Position numbers and translations under genes: made by a program. A stretch of 64,000 nucleotides of DNA from Hypholoma sublateritium FD-334 SS-4 (taxonomy: Eukaryota; Basidiomycota; Agaricomycetes; Agaricales; Strophariaceae), in the NCBI GenBank assembly GCA_000827495.1, contig KN817582.1, positions 1 to 64,000 of the forward strand. The letters are read 5' to 3'. The notes beneath the pieces are model-generated. The model saw nothing but the letters and a program-made list of their open reading frames with translations. It did not search any database and was not told the origin of the DNA. Below, in pieces: positions 21,092 through 33,276 of the stretch. Position 1 is the first letter of the stretch; the number at the start of each line of letters is the position of its first letter.

Positions 21092-24000
21092 ATGCAGACT
21101 CCGGAGCCGATTGGCCTATGTTGACATCTCGTCTGTTAGAATAGCCTAGATACGATTATTTTTCGAGGCTTCACCGTAGTTTACATGGGCGGTGCAATTG
21201 GTCATGAGCAAATGTAGATGTTGAGTGCAGAGACGGTGACAAACGAGACTTGACAACCTGTTACCTATCTGAGGAGTAACGCGTAGTTAAAATGCCGTTT
21301 AATGCCGTGTAATGGTAGCAGATTTCAACAAAAAAACCGTACCACCCAGGACCAGCGAAGACAAGAGTATGGGTCCGGTAAGGCCTTGGATTTTCTGGCA
21401 GTGGTTCCAGGGAGGTGTGGGGCATTTCTGTGCTCAGAACCCGTGAGTGGGATCAGGATAAAGACATGGAGCTGAAAACGAGAGCGCAGAGCCGCCAGCC
21501 ACAGCGTGATGTTCAGTTCATTCTCAGCCGGCGTTTGCCGGAAGCCGTCAAGCTATTGTTCCCACGACTGCGGCAAGCGATGAATCGATGAGGGGGCGAG
21601 GGCGGCACGCGGGCGCATCATGGGTGCCTAGCGAGGGTGAGGTGATCCACTGATGGCGGAGTAGCAGCGGAGTAGGTGACGCGGTGATGGAGGGAGGCAG
21701 ACAAAAGGACAGAATTCCGAGTCACAACAGCGCACGGCATATCTCTGGACGACGCACTGACGATGCACTGTCCCTCTTTCAGCCCGTCAAAGTCAAACGG
21801 ACAATTAATAACTTAATGCATATCATACTACTCGTCTACCGCCTCCCCTATCGCATCTGGACGATGCAGAAGGCGCTCGTCACCAGACATGCTCGCTTTT
21901 ACAATATATATGCACCCAGTGGGCTATGTAGAATGTGCCACGTGCATGCCCTGATCGTTTTCCACCGCCATTAATTCCTCTGGACAAATAGTAAATTAAT
22001 AGCACCTCAATCCCATTCCCCCTTTAATTTATCCAGCGTCATGGGATACGAACGTAGGACTGGATATCCAGCTCGCGTGGTGACGCCCCGCGCAAGCTCC
22101 CGCAACGCATCATCGTATTTTTGCATCCGGTGTGCTGTTCTTTATTTATCGAGCCTCAAAATCCACTTGGAATCGCAGAACGCGGAATAGTAGCAAGTAT
22201 TGGGCGGGCGGTGATGGTTTCGTGTCCTTCATATCGAACAACAAGTACGCTGTATCTTTGGCATCGGATGTACTTTTTAAATTTGAATAATACGTAATTC
22301 TAAAATGTCGACGACGAAAGTTAATGAGGTTCACAGATTGTCTTGAGATTGTCCACCAGATTTTTCACGCTAAAAATGCACTATATTTTTGTTGCTGTAT
22401 CGCACACAAGTGAAGACACTGCAAGCACGCGTGCCTGGCGTCCTCCGGCCTCAGCCAACCCTCTGAAAATATCGCGCCTACCACGCGCGCTCCAGTGACG
22501 CGGTCCCGTCGATTCCGTGTCACCGTGTACGAAGATGGCGTGGGGAAACGGAGGTGATGTTGTGTTAGCGCATGTGAACGGATGCTATTAGATGGCCTGT
22601 ACTTAAACACGCTACTAAGAACGCGTGTACATATTAACACGACGGGCTATTATAGTTTTTTTTCTCTCGGGAATCCTTGATAAGTCGGTTTCAAGTTGGG
22701 TGTACATAGATGCACATAAGACTTTTATTTATGTGGAAATAGATGCGACGAATACTATTTTGATTGATACTCAGTAAGTAGTGTATTTCATGGTACAGCC
22801 ACAGCCGTCTGGATAATTTTGTAAATATGCTCAGGCCATCCTTACGGAAACGTGGCGCGTACGGGCTCTCCTTCCTGACTGATGATTAGTCCCTGTTTCT
22901 CCTCCCTTGGCGCAGCCTCTTCCTACCGCTCGGCTTGGTTAGTTCTTATTTTTGACTGAGCCTGCTTCAGATCATACCACCCACCCATCGGACCCGCAGG
23001 TGCCTCTACGGCGATTGAACGTTCTCCGTTCATCGCTGAACTCACGCTCCGTGTGCTGCCATCAACACCATTCCCGGCCTCCTCGGGCAGCCTCATCTGC
23101 TTCACCCCAGCGAGGTGTTACTTTTAGACTGTCTGAAAAAAAAATGCGCGAGAAGCTCCGATTTCATAGTTTCAGGTGGACTGAAGTCAGGTAATCAAAG
23201 TTTCTCACGCATTTTGGGGTGACCTGAACAGTGAAAACATCCCCTACACATCGTTGCGGGGCATGCCGGCATCGTCATCAGATTCACTAGAGCATATATG
23301 TAGAGCTATCGTGTTTACATCGGACCCTGTGGAGATGTAGAAATTTATTTTAGGTTCAGACCACTGTAACTGTCTAAGAATAGCTTTTCAAAATCGCAAG
23401 CAGATGGACGAATAGATTTGCGTATGCACCGTCCAAACGGCGACTGTGGGAACAACACTAAAAACTCGTTCCTTACGCTGTGCCGACTCATATCACGCCT
23501 AGCGGTACCTATTTTTCCTCGTCAAAGCAGGCACGGAAGGCCCTCAAGGCATCGGTATAGAAAGAGCAGATAGGCACGAGTCTACCTGAACACACCTGCC
23601 CGACGAAGGCAGCATAGGGAAAGACTCCCAGCCAACGCACAGAATACCAGTGTTGAAGCGCTCTTCGCTTCTAGTCAACAAGCACTGCTCGTGGGTGTAT
23701 TTTTAGCAGGATCAAGAAATCTAGATATGTACTTGTTCTTTGCGGTTCTTGCCGCTGCGGCGGATAGAATAGGGAACATCGACCATGCGTATGCCGGTGG
23801 GCAGCACTCGTGAGTGAACAATTTATGGAGTGAGGAAGCAATCAATATGCAAGGTAGATGAGAAGGAGAGCTTGAGTCCAAGCGCTCACCGTCATTGAAT
23901 TGATGACCGTCAATTAATAACTACCCAAATACTCGGATGTATTGATCCAAGAGAATCCAGCGAACATCCGCTATCTTGGGACACGAGTAATCAAAGAAAG

Positions 24001-24438
24001 ATTGATCATTGCCATCGTTCTCTGTGCCTTTGTGCACGGCACCTTCCAGAAGGCGCCAAGGGCATAATTTTGCTGGAAGGTGATACGAATTGTATGCGTA
24101 CGTTTTGGTCCGATGCAGCAAGTAACAAATGATGGGTGAACACTGGAAGCTAAACTGAAAATATGTGTTTCCCCAAACAGTTGAGGCTCATGGACAGATA
24201 ACATAAGAATCGACACATACCTTGGTTCACGGGAAATTTGTACGTTTAATGGATACAGGGACGGTTTGACAGAAACCACATAAATACCTGTCCCCTTAGA
24301 GCTTCGTAACTCAGCTCCTCTTCATACATTAGATCAGGTTAGCATCCTTTCTTCAGAGCGTCATTTTCATGATCTTGGCATATGACTTTCGACTCATGTC
24401 TTTTTTTTTTGACCATTTAGAAGCTACAGTACCTCACC
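21092..24438. other. 3.3 kb without a recognisable gene
   Basis: Mixed composition. Short open frames at 21684-21974, 22365-22640 (minus), 22923-23105 (minus) and 23675-23881 (minus) have no recognisable family, signal peptide or intron-flanked continuation. No terminal repeats or RNA genes were seen. The final 160 bp is the promoter of the next gene and contains a TATA-like cataaatac near 24279. Confidence 0.4.
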
Positions 24439-24826
24439 ATGATGGAATTCAGTGTTATCTTCGTGGCCATCGCTCTTTTCGCTTCTGCCTCTCCGGCGTG
24501 GGCGGCAACAGTTACTGGCTTCGCTGGTGCGGACTGCAGTGGAAGCGGGGAGAGTTTTGGAGTTGGGTCCGACGAATGTTTCACCTTGGGATGCATGTCG
24601 GTCAAATCATTCGGCTATTCTGGTGTGCCCAGTCAAATCCAGTTCTATCTTTCTGGAGGTGCGCATGATAGTTGCACCAATGGTGCGGACTTGATACTTG
24701 GTGGTGGCTCCGGATGTGGGACCGCGCCCGACGGGTAAGCTTTTTGAGTGAACTTTCTTTCGTGGGGAGAAACTAACGATATCTGTTGGGTGCAGATTTA
24801 ATTTTGAGAGTGTTGCGGTCTTCTAA
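24439..24826 (+). CDS. Small secreted cysteine-containing protein
   Basis: MMEFSVIFVAIALFASASPA followed by WA is a clear signal peptide. The mature part is glycine- and serine-rich with five cysteines (ADCSG, DECF, GCMS, DSCT, SGCG). One intron, 24735-24795 (61 nt, gtaagc...tgcag), joins ...TAPDG to FNFESVAVF-TAA. The total is about 109 aa. The second Met (24442) is an equally possible start. Small secreted proteins of this type are common in Agaricomycetes, mostly of unknown function, and some act at the hyphal surface or in host interaction. I recognise no domain. The clean signal peptide, intron consensus and in-frame ending make it a convincing gene. Confidence 0.72.
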
Positions 24827-25680
24827 TTGAACAGCCGCAGAGATAATTCTCGGTTTTATCAGTCTTGATATATGAAGCGACGTGTATTACACTGTATTCA
24901 ATTAAGCAGTCAATTAAAGTAAAATCAACTTGTTTTTTCAAATATTCACTTTCAAATTGCGTACTCGATGGAAGGTAATAAAAGTAACTCATGGACGACC
25001 CCAATCCGCTTACAAATATATTCACACGTTGAAGTTGGCCGCCAGCCATGGTCCGCGCGTTCAAGTTCACCGTCAACGTTCACTTATCCCTTCGTCCGCA
25101 CATCTCGCTCCGCTGGTACTCTTCTGTCCACCGAATTAACTCTTATTTCATATATAACTACTGACACCTCGATTCGCTCTACTAAATCTTCACCAATACG
25201 CTCCTACCGTGATCTATATTTTTCAAGTCGTTTCAAGGGCAATTCAAGGGTGTTCGGCGAAGTTAGTGGTACGCTCAATATTTCAGAGCCAAAATTGTAC
25301 GCAGTACTCTCAGTAGGTAAAAACAATTTTCACCAAGCATTTTCAGTTAAAATCTATATACGTTTCACATATATTTATCTGAGAGTTCCGATGACGTCCT
25401 GCCACACCTCCCACTGCTGGACAAATCCGACGGCAAATAGGATTGGTCCGATTTACTGAAATTTGTTGAATTCGCGACTGGAAAGCTTTGAGGGGTGCGG
25501 GTGGAGTACGGGATTGCGTTTGCATGCTCAAGGGCAGAGTCTCACCAACCCGCGTCGAGAAATCACATGGTGCGGTTCTATAAGCAGAGGGAACCAATTA
25601 GTTCTCAGGCTGATCGTACTATTTTTTCGAAAACGGATTGAAAACATACCTCTTTCTGAAATTGATTGAGGCTTATCAGC
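24827..25680. other. Intergenic, no gene recognised
   Basis: AT-rich. The short open frames on both strands (for example 24968-25459 plus and 25343-25597 minus) lack family signatures and overlap each other. Nothing else seen. Confidence 0.4.
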
Positions 25681-25815
25681 CTACTTTCCAATGTGAGGTA
25701 CCTCAATCTTACCTTTGGGGCTCACAGGAGCTTCGATGGGAATAGCAATGACAGTATTAGCCAGCAAGGCTGAAGTGAGGGCGAAAGCGACCCAAGCTTT
25801 GAGTTGAAGGAACAT
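25681..25815 (-). CDS. 44-residue putative secreted peptide
   Basis: Start ATG at 25815; the peptide begins MFLQLKAWVAFALTSALLAN and continues TVIA, a convincing signal sequence. A tail of about 20 residues follows (IPIEAPVSPKGKIEVPHIGK) and then TAG. The frame also stays open upstream (MSASPEEKIASSP...), but the inner Met is preferred because it places the hydrophobic segment at the N-terminus. There is no cysteine, no C-terminal CaaX box (so not a typical mating pheromone) and no dibasic Kex2 site. It lies about 730 bp from, and divergent to, a UstYa-family gene. That makes a ribosomal-peptide precursor role conceivable but unproven, because no repeated core is present. Confidence 0.45.
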   Translation of the reverse strand: MFLQLKAWVAFALTSALLANTVIAIPIEAPVSPKGKIEVPHIGK

Positions 25816-26542
25816 GGTACTTGATGTGTCGGAGATGTCTGCAGGCGAAGAAGCTATCTTTTCCTCTGGACTGGCGCTCAAGGGATCGAACTCGTTATAT
25901 AATAGACCGGCTCCTGTAATAGCTGTGAATCAGATATATTTCTCATAACCAGGCGAGTTAGATTGCCAAGCCCAACTGACCACAACGGTGAAGCCTCTCA
26001 CACGTAGTGAAATATATTCATCATGGCCTCAATCTAAAAGTGTCGTTCTGCGGAACAGTTACTTGCACTTACCTGGCTCTGATGTACTGGGATTCCCACA
26101 CGCCTATGGAAATGTATGTACACAGACATACTTAGGTATCTACTATTTTCAAGCAATAAAGCTAGAAGCATGATTGACGCAAGATGCACATAGTCAGAAG
26201 CCTTTGCATCAGATTCAGAATTGTAGGGTCTGATTAAAATTAGTGATGCCATTCATATAGTCAGCGAAGCTGTGTATAAAAGGGCGCGAGACCTAACCCG
26301 TGGCCTGCTCCGAGGGGTCAAGCGGTATACTTATGGAATCTAGAAAGCTACAACGGCTTTTCTTCCTATGTTATTTTCATATACAAGATAAATATGTAGG
26401 GGTGGTATTAAGCGATAGGAACAGGCAATCTGTTCACAGGGAACCACATCAAATTCGACAAGCCAAGATCTGGTCCCCCGATGCTACCTGACTTATACAA
26501 GTATTTCTCCTAGACTCCTGCGCAAATCAGTCGTCATTGAAA

Positions 26543-27218
26543 ATGCCATCCCCAACGATAATTGTGCTTATGACCCTGGCGTTTATCAATCTTGGATTTC
26601 CTTTGTGGAGGATTTGGGTCTTCAAACACGAGAATGCTGAAACTTCCTCGTACAAAGGCCAGTTTCAATTTATGACTGGCGGCATTCATATTCATGACAA
26701 TGAATTTTGCAGATAATATTCGCGGATATTCATTTATGGGACAAGATTATCCTTTTTATCACCCATATTTGTCCTTAAATCCTGCATCTCTCACTCTGCA
26801 AGAGACAGTCCACTATGGGTACAACGCCTCCGATGCTGACGCCAAGGAGGAGTGGGATCAGATCCTGTTTTCTCCCGAAGGAACTGGGCGCATTCACTTA
26901 GGTCCTAATCACCGTACCTTTGTCCTCACATTCTACCACCAACTGCACTGTATCGTTGAGCTCAAGGAAGCGCTCGTGAATCGCAATGATACTTACGCAA
27001 ACCCCGAGCACGTCAAACACTGTCTGCAATATCTGCGGCATACCCTGCTGTGCCAAGGAAACGACATGTTAGAGGAAGGAGATTTCTCAGAACATCACTT
27101 CGAGGCGGATAGACTTGGTTCTGAGATAGAATGCTATGACTGGGAAGGTGTTTACCGGGAGGTTGGGGCGCGCTACCTTCTGTTCACCGAATGGAAAATA
27201 AGAGTTAGTTCATTGTAG
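26543..27218 (+). CDS. UstYa-family (DUF3328) protein, copy 1, both HxxHC motifs intact
   Basis: UstYa-like proteins are copper-dependent oxidases/cyclases acting on fungal ribosomal peptides (ustiloxin, cyclochlorotine) and other metabolites, and are anchored by one N-terminal membrane helix. Here MPSPTIIVLMTLAFINLGFP followed by LWRIWVFKH (26543 on) supplies the helix. The main exon (from about 26713) has NIRGYSFMGQDYP, motif 1 FYHQLHCIVELKEAL, motif 2 HVKHCLQYLRHTLLC and the final YDWEGVYREV. It ends at 27218. The anchor and main exons are in different frames and must be joined by splicing. I found an acceptor (ttttgcag at 26712) but no GT donor in the required phase, so either the first exon differs or the gene is damaged there. 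The 25816-26542 gap is AT-rich and empty. Confidence 0.75.
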
Positions 27219-29945
27219 TCACCGTTGATCATGAACATAATGAATCTGAATCTGAATGAGACGAGCCTTGTCTGATGATATCTTAAATAAGACGTGCGAC
27301 GATATTTCGACATTCTTGAATGTTGACTTCGATAGCGTGGGCACGTCGATCCAGATATCAGAGCGTGAACGAACCACTGTACGGTATTTGTATCAAGGAT
27401 AATACCTTGTTTTCTGTACATCAGAAATGACACTGTATCAGATTCGAAGATAAGTAATATTCGGATCCATATAATGGGCTTTCGCCATATGGACGCATAG
27501 GCACTGTGCCTCCAATCGTTTTACCGGAAACCGACTTATATCAGTAATACGGCAACTACCCTCTAAAATTGAATATGAGAGCCATCGAAAAGAAGAATTT
27601 ATAATAGGGTTTGTGAGAACGCCCAACAGTTAAGTTGGTCCTTTTCCACGAAGAGTATTCATAACCTGAAGATATTAGTCAAGAAAGAAGTGAACCCTCG
27701 CGCGCGGGTTTCACGGACATGCTCGTACTCACTTTTGTGGGGTGCAGAGCTGGGAGCTGGGAATCGGGGCTTACCTGCGACTTGCCCTCGGTGTTTCCCG
27801 AGCGCATGACGAAGGTCGAGTATATGTGCTTCATGCCCTTACGCCTGGGCACCGCAGCTTCCTGTGGAACCAGGGAAATCACGATGCTCAACAATGCCTG
27901 AGCACGCTCGCGGCGAGCGTACGGGCAAGAGTATCGTGGAAAGCTCTCTCCCGCGCTTCCGGTGGTATTCGGAAACGTGGAGGCATGGGGAGGAATTCAT
28001 CAGCGTTTTGGGGAAGCAAATGCAGACGGACACATACCAGAGCGTGGCCAGTCGAACTTTCCCGTGGAGGGCCTGCGGACACCGTGCATGTCCAAGTCAA
28101 GCATGAACATCACGGCGCGTGTTCTGGTCCTCGTGTTGTCCCACAACCCGTGCTTGGAATGTCTGATATTTGCGAGGGATACGGCAGGAATCAATGCAAA
28201 GTGTATGGGGTAAGGTGAACGCATGGCCACTTAAATCGGCGATCACGCGAATGCAGTGGATGCGCGTAATGAATATTCGATTCAGTGATAATCAGGGCTC
28301 GATTAGCGCTCGTTGCGGCTTACAGTTACCGTGACTCGCCAATCTCATTCATTACCCTTGCATCGCGAAAACAGCACCGGACCAACGCCGGACAGCCCAA
28401 GGACAGCCGACAGCCTGCGCTTGGCCTGCGCGATTAGGACTTGCCAAGGATGGGTGCATTCCATGGCCTGATTGTCGAATGCGATAGTAGGGAGCTGATC
28501 GTGCGCGATCGAGCATATGACCGAACAAGGGACAACGGGAGCAGGACAAACGGAGGTTGAACGGAGGTGACGCAGGGTGACGCCTTGGAATTGATTACAT
28601 TATGTAAAAAGGTCCCACGGGCCGAAATTGACAGAGGCTGTTGCCAAACACTGGCAACATTTTCCAGATGTTGTTGAGCGGCTCCGAACAATTTGTAACT
28701 TACACCACGTTCGTCGAGTCGTCAGTATGGCGCGGCCGTGAACGATCCTCCCTCACTTGCTCTCTGTCTCCGCGCCGGAATGATAGGTCAAGACCCCCCA
28801 CGCACGCCACCGAACGTGTGTAGCAAAATTGGACGGGACGCATTTTTGGATCTACCGGAGCCGGCGCCACGCCATCGGAAGAGACTTGGGCATTGCTGTA
28901 AAGTGCGCGATGTACAACCTCCACGGAACGCTGGACCAGGGGAGCAGCTTCGCGCTCGATGATGAAAGCTGCGGGCAGCGAACAGGCCCGAACATGCGCG
29001 ATGACGGGGTGGGATCCAGGCGGTCCCCAGCAAAGGCCATATCGAGGTAGTGAGCTGCATCCTGACTACTCGACCGGTGTACGACTATCGAAAATCTGTT
29101 GCGGTATTTTCCTCATCTGTATTCATGCACCCATTCACGGTTCCACCGCGTCGGCTTAAGAATCAGCGTCAACAAATCCCTACGTCTGTGGGTGTCATGC
29201 CCAGCGCCGCTTCTGGATCGTCTCACGCATGCTACAACCTCCCGGCGGCGTGTCGATAATCGAACCACATCCCGCGCTGCGCTGAATACTTATCCGCACA
29301 TGCATGGCTCTACGTCCGTGTCAATCCTTATGCACATTTCGTAGTATGTCATAATTGCCGCTGTGCTGGATCTGTATCCACGCGTGCCTTGTCCTTCCTC
29401 GTCTCTGCATCTCGTCCTCGCACCTCGCCCTTACTGCCCTTGTTTCTTGGTAACGCTGTATCTAGACTGCGCGTGCTCTGGTTCCTTCTAGAATCGTGCA
29501 ATTGCGTTGGCAAAATTCCTATTTTTTGAGCTAGCTTACTCAATGTGACTTCGTCCATAGCGCGTAGACGGATTATCTATTTCCTCCATTTATGACTCTC
29601 GGTCAGTATATATTCATCTGTTGCGCACTGCGCTTCCTCGGTTCTCGCTGCATGTAATCACGTTCGTCACACGCTGCGACTGACATAGATTGCTCTCGGC
29701 ACATTGACATACCTATCTAATTCTGGGAGGATATAGGTCGATTCACTGACTGGAGTAAGGGGAGCGCCGAGATTCCGTAGCAAGCCTGAGCCGTTGGCTG
29801 AATTGGTTGAATTGGCTGAAACACAAATCGTCCAAGTAGGATAAAATCTACGAGTAACACATATACATGTAACCGGTACACAAATTTCAACTGCCTAAGT
29901 ACATAGTAATATGAAGAAATGAAGTGATACATGTATGTATCCCAC
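27219..29945. other. 2.7 kb without an assigned gene
   Basis: A minus-strand stretch around 27930-27679 reads VVISLVPQEAAVPRRKGMKH then IYSTFVMRSGNTEGK followed by a possible donor (caggtaagc on that strand). It looks more like coding sequence than its surroundings, but I cannot name a family and no flanking exon was found. Other frames (28434-28691 minus, 28641-28962 plus) look like shadows in GC-richer DNA. No repeat seen. Confidence 0.35.
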
Positions 29946-31200
29946 TTATACCACAAATTCGCTCGTAACAGCTTCCTTGGAAATATTGACAAGAGTTGGG
30001 CCTGACTGAGATCTCGAATCTCCCGAGTCCATGCGGTACTTTGCGCCGTTGACCAAATTTATGTTGCCAGCTACCTTCTCTTTGGAGCGTGACATTAGCT
30101 GCTGAGTTGTGTTTCTAGACCACGCTTCTCCGGATGCAACCCGGTATATAATCAACAACGGTGATATGATCTGATACAAGGATAAATGAGAAATTGACAA
30201 AATAATTGTGCCAAATACGAACCTGGATTTCGGAAAGCGCCTGGATAAATAGGTTGGCTAAAGGACTGTTCAAGCCAAACGGAATAAGGAACAGAAGAAA
30301 GCCTGCGGAGGATATAAATGCAGATTCAACCACCATTGCCGCGATACTTGTGTACTGCGAGCCAAATTTGGATCCCAATGCCCTGGCAATCCGCCATCTG
30401 AAGACGAGCAATCTAGCGACAATAGCCAATGTCATGCTCAAATTCAATGCCAGTGAGAGCCAGAAGTATAGAGGAGTGAAATTGACCGAAGTGGTCAGCC
30501 ATGGCGAAGATGCTGGAGATGATATTTGAATCAACCATAAGACTCCCATAGCTGAAGGGTGGAGTATCAATTAGTACAACATCGACCTTGTATAGATATA
30601 TAAGTGAAATACGTACTGAATGAACTGATATATGTCAAGCAAGGAATGGCCATGACAACAATGAAAGGAAAGCGGCAGTTGCGATAGATAATCAGGCAAC
30701 GCCAGACCTGATAGTGTTTTACTTAAATAAGTCTATAAAATCCTGCAGAAATATACGTACCACGAGTGCATCAGCAAACCAATTTGCCAGAACGAATGCA
30801 ACGTTCCCCAATTCATCCGGAGGAATAGAGAATTCTTCATTCTCAAAGGCGGCTATGGAAACGGTGAGTTGTTGTTGATGAACACAGACTGTTGTTTTGA
30901 GCTCTTACATGGTCCGCCAGGAAAAAGTCGAAAGTCAACGAAGCTGAGTTCTGTCATTCTGGCGCACGCCGCGACGAAAAATGTGCCAAAGAGAGTAATG
31001 AGAGTAATATATATGAGCAGCGAGATGCGGTGCAAGCGGTTGCTTTTGTCCATGGTCTTCAATAATTGACGAAAGCAGAAGAAATACAGGGTTATGACGA
31101 CCCCATATCCAACGCCAGTCAAAATTGCACCGCTGAGCCATGCTCGCTCACTGAACAAGGTGGTAGCATCCTCCTGGGGGATCCAAGCTGGGTCCATTAC
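29946..31200 (-). CDS. Seven-transmembrane protein of the basidiomycete 7TM type
   Basis: Minus strand from MDPAWIPQEDATTLFSERAW (a Met at 31245 is also in frame). Hydrophobic segments in order: ILTGVGYGVVITLYFFCF; ISLLIYITLITLFGTFFVAA; LGNVAFVLANWFADALVV; RNCRFPFIVVMAIPCLTYIS; LYFWLSLALNLSMTLAIVAR; SIAAMVVESAFISSAGFLLF; and IISPLLIIYRVASGEAW. A hydrophilic tail rich in Ser, Lys and Asn follows and ends SEFVV-stop. There are about four introns, including one after FPGGP near 30910 and one near 30570. The fifth loop WRCLIIYRNCRFP is typical of a large uncharacterised agaricomycete 7TM family. Whether it is a receptor is unknown. Confidence 0.72.
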
Positions 31201-31694
31201 TGCCGGGAGAGTTGGCGAATAGGATGGTATAATTCCGTAGAGCACACTGGCGGATTTTTACTTATAGGATGTCGTACCCTCACATTTAGCATCGGCGTAG
31301 TGGGGTCGTGCATCGTATCATCAACATCACTGCATGCGCGACACATCACTGATCACTTCTCAGCAACCCTGAGAATAAGTGTATCGGGTCAAACGATCTA
31401 TAATTAGATCAGCTCAGGCGCCGATAAAATCTATCTGCAGATCCTTGCCAGTGCAAGATGGGGATAGACCTAATTTTGACGCCCGCAACATCCCGTGCTT
31501 CGGCGAACACGGTAAGGAATATTAACAGGAAAGTAATCTAAATTGAGAGTAACCCATGAGGAAATCCCAGTAGAGACTCTCAATGGCTGTCTGAACCTGT
31601 CTCACTGTGTGAAAACGACGAATTTGTAGATGAGATTGAATAAGGAGACTAAGCACGTTCAATTCATCGAACCTACTCGTCCAATTCCCGAATC
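31201..31694. other. Divergent intergenic region
   Basis: Shared upstream region of the 7TM gene (minus) and the membrane protein at 31695 (plus). AT-rich with no distinct motif I can defend. Confidence 0.4.
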
Positions 31695-32717
31695 ATGCCT
31701 ATCCATTTCAATTTTACGGGAAATTCTGCGTCCCACCAGGGTGTTGTAGCTCATCACAAAGACGAAGCCTATGCGTTACTTCAACCCAATCCTGTTGAAA
31801 CCGATTCTACCGATCACATCCAACATTCAACCTTACTCAGACACTCCGTTTCTGCTACCAGTATTATTGTAGTTCTTTTGTGTGCAGCCTGCACCGCCGT
31901 TAATTGGTATCTTTCCATCGCATATCCTACTCTTGCAGGAAACTCTACTCCAACAGATGTTTTCTCCGTTTCCAGACAGCAGTACAATACTCTCCGACGG
32001 CCGTCTCCCTTCATCGGCTTTGAGTCGATATCCCGCTCATCACCCCCAATCCCCCGCACTCTAATAAATTATCCTGCTACGATTGCGCTGGTCAATTCTT
32101 CTCATCCGAAACAAGTTTTCAGCGATGATCCAAAGCAACATATGACGGCAACCGGTTCTGTATCTCCAGAAGAAAGACTTGTCATGGTCACCAACGCGGT
32201 AAGTCGATATTCTGTTACCCTTCGCCCTACTTCTCTGATTAGAATGTAGATAAGCACTATCGTTCAGTTCAGAGCCATAGATTATGGGATGGAACGCTGC
32301 GAATTAAACTTCCGCATTTCTCCAGCGACTACGACCATGTTTTTCAAGTCCACAAAAGTCGCTGTTTATCGTCTTGCCTCGGATCACCCATTGGACACGA
32401 AGAAGCTCTCATATTCCAATCGCCCGAGCAGGATTTCCACAATCGGAACTGTCTCTATGACGTCGTCATCCGCTATTGAATGGAATCACGAATTTCGATG
32501 CACATGGGATACCATTTCCACCTTCGAGTTTGCATATCTCGGTCAAGGTGTCGAAGGATTTGATCTAGACGAAGACTTCGCCATACAATGGTGGCAAAAC
32601 AAAAAGGAACTTTACCCTGAGCAAGGTAAGTCGCTCTCATTCTACTCAAGCGAATGATCTCATGTATAATATTTATTATATACAGGTATCTACCTTATTC
32701 AGCGTGAGTCGGTATAG
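31695..32717 (+). CDS. Single-pass membrane protein with conserved extracellular domain, function unknown
   Basis: N-terminal cytosolic part with DEAYALLQPNPVE. One membrane helix, SATSIIVVLLCAACTAVNWY, precedes a luminal region with YNTLRRPSPFIGFESISRS, the (L)RRP-(S/N)-x-(Y/F)-IG-(L/F) motif common in this basidiomycete family. After an intron at about 32200-32245 comes a beta-rich domain with FRCTWDTISTFEFAYLG and QWWQNKKELYPEQG. A last intron (gtaagt...acag) leads to a short exon giving GIYLIQRESV-TAG at 32717, the usual C-terminus of the family. The end of exon 1 carries a gtaagt donor. No enzymatic motif is visible and no function is known to me. It is divergent from the 7TM gene. Confidence 0.65.
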
Positions 32718-33276
32718 GCGCGAATCAGTAGATGTGTATTTAGGTACAACCAGTGCGTAGGTCACGTCGGAGTGCTTGGACGGACGGGAAAATCTTTTAT
32801 GCCAATGGTTTCAAAGTCCAAGCACAGGTGCGACCACAAATGACTTGAATCAGAGGTTTTAAAAAAACGTAGCAGGGAGAACCTCACGTTGCTATTGCGG
32901 GATTGCGTGAGATCAAGTAACTCGACTTCTGCACCGTTGATTATTGATGGGAGAAATGCGTGAAAGGGGCAGCCGGACAAAAAGTCCAGAGCCAATTGTG
33001 CTCTTCCCACGCTTCCACGCTACACGCGTCAAATTACCACGTAAATGGGAGGATGCGCATTCAATGCAGATCCGGAAGGAAAGGACGAGCCGTGTGCGTG
33101 ATCCTGGGCGTGAGCGTGAGAGGTGGACCAGTACCTATGGATAGCTACTGCCATGTTCTCACTAGATGAAGATTCCGAACTACTTGCAAGCATCTGACAA
33201 ATATATATGGTCATAAATAAATCAATGGGGCATAATGATACGGAGAACGACTATTCGATCATCAATTTGGGAAGAT
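32718..33276. other. Intergenic, nothing recognised
   Basis: Between the 3' ends of two convergent genes. Short open frames only; no repeat or RNA gene seen. Confidence 0.4.

Noticed and set aside
25681..25815. Lipopeptide mating pheromone precursor
   Set aside because: The C-terminus is HIGK, not a CaaX box, and the peptide begins with a secretion signal, which fungal farnesylated pheromone precursors lack.
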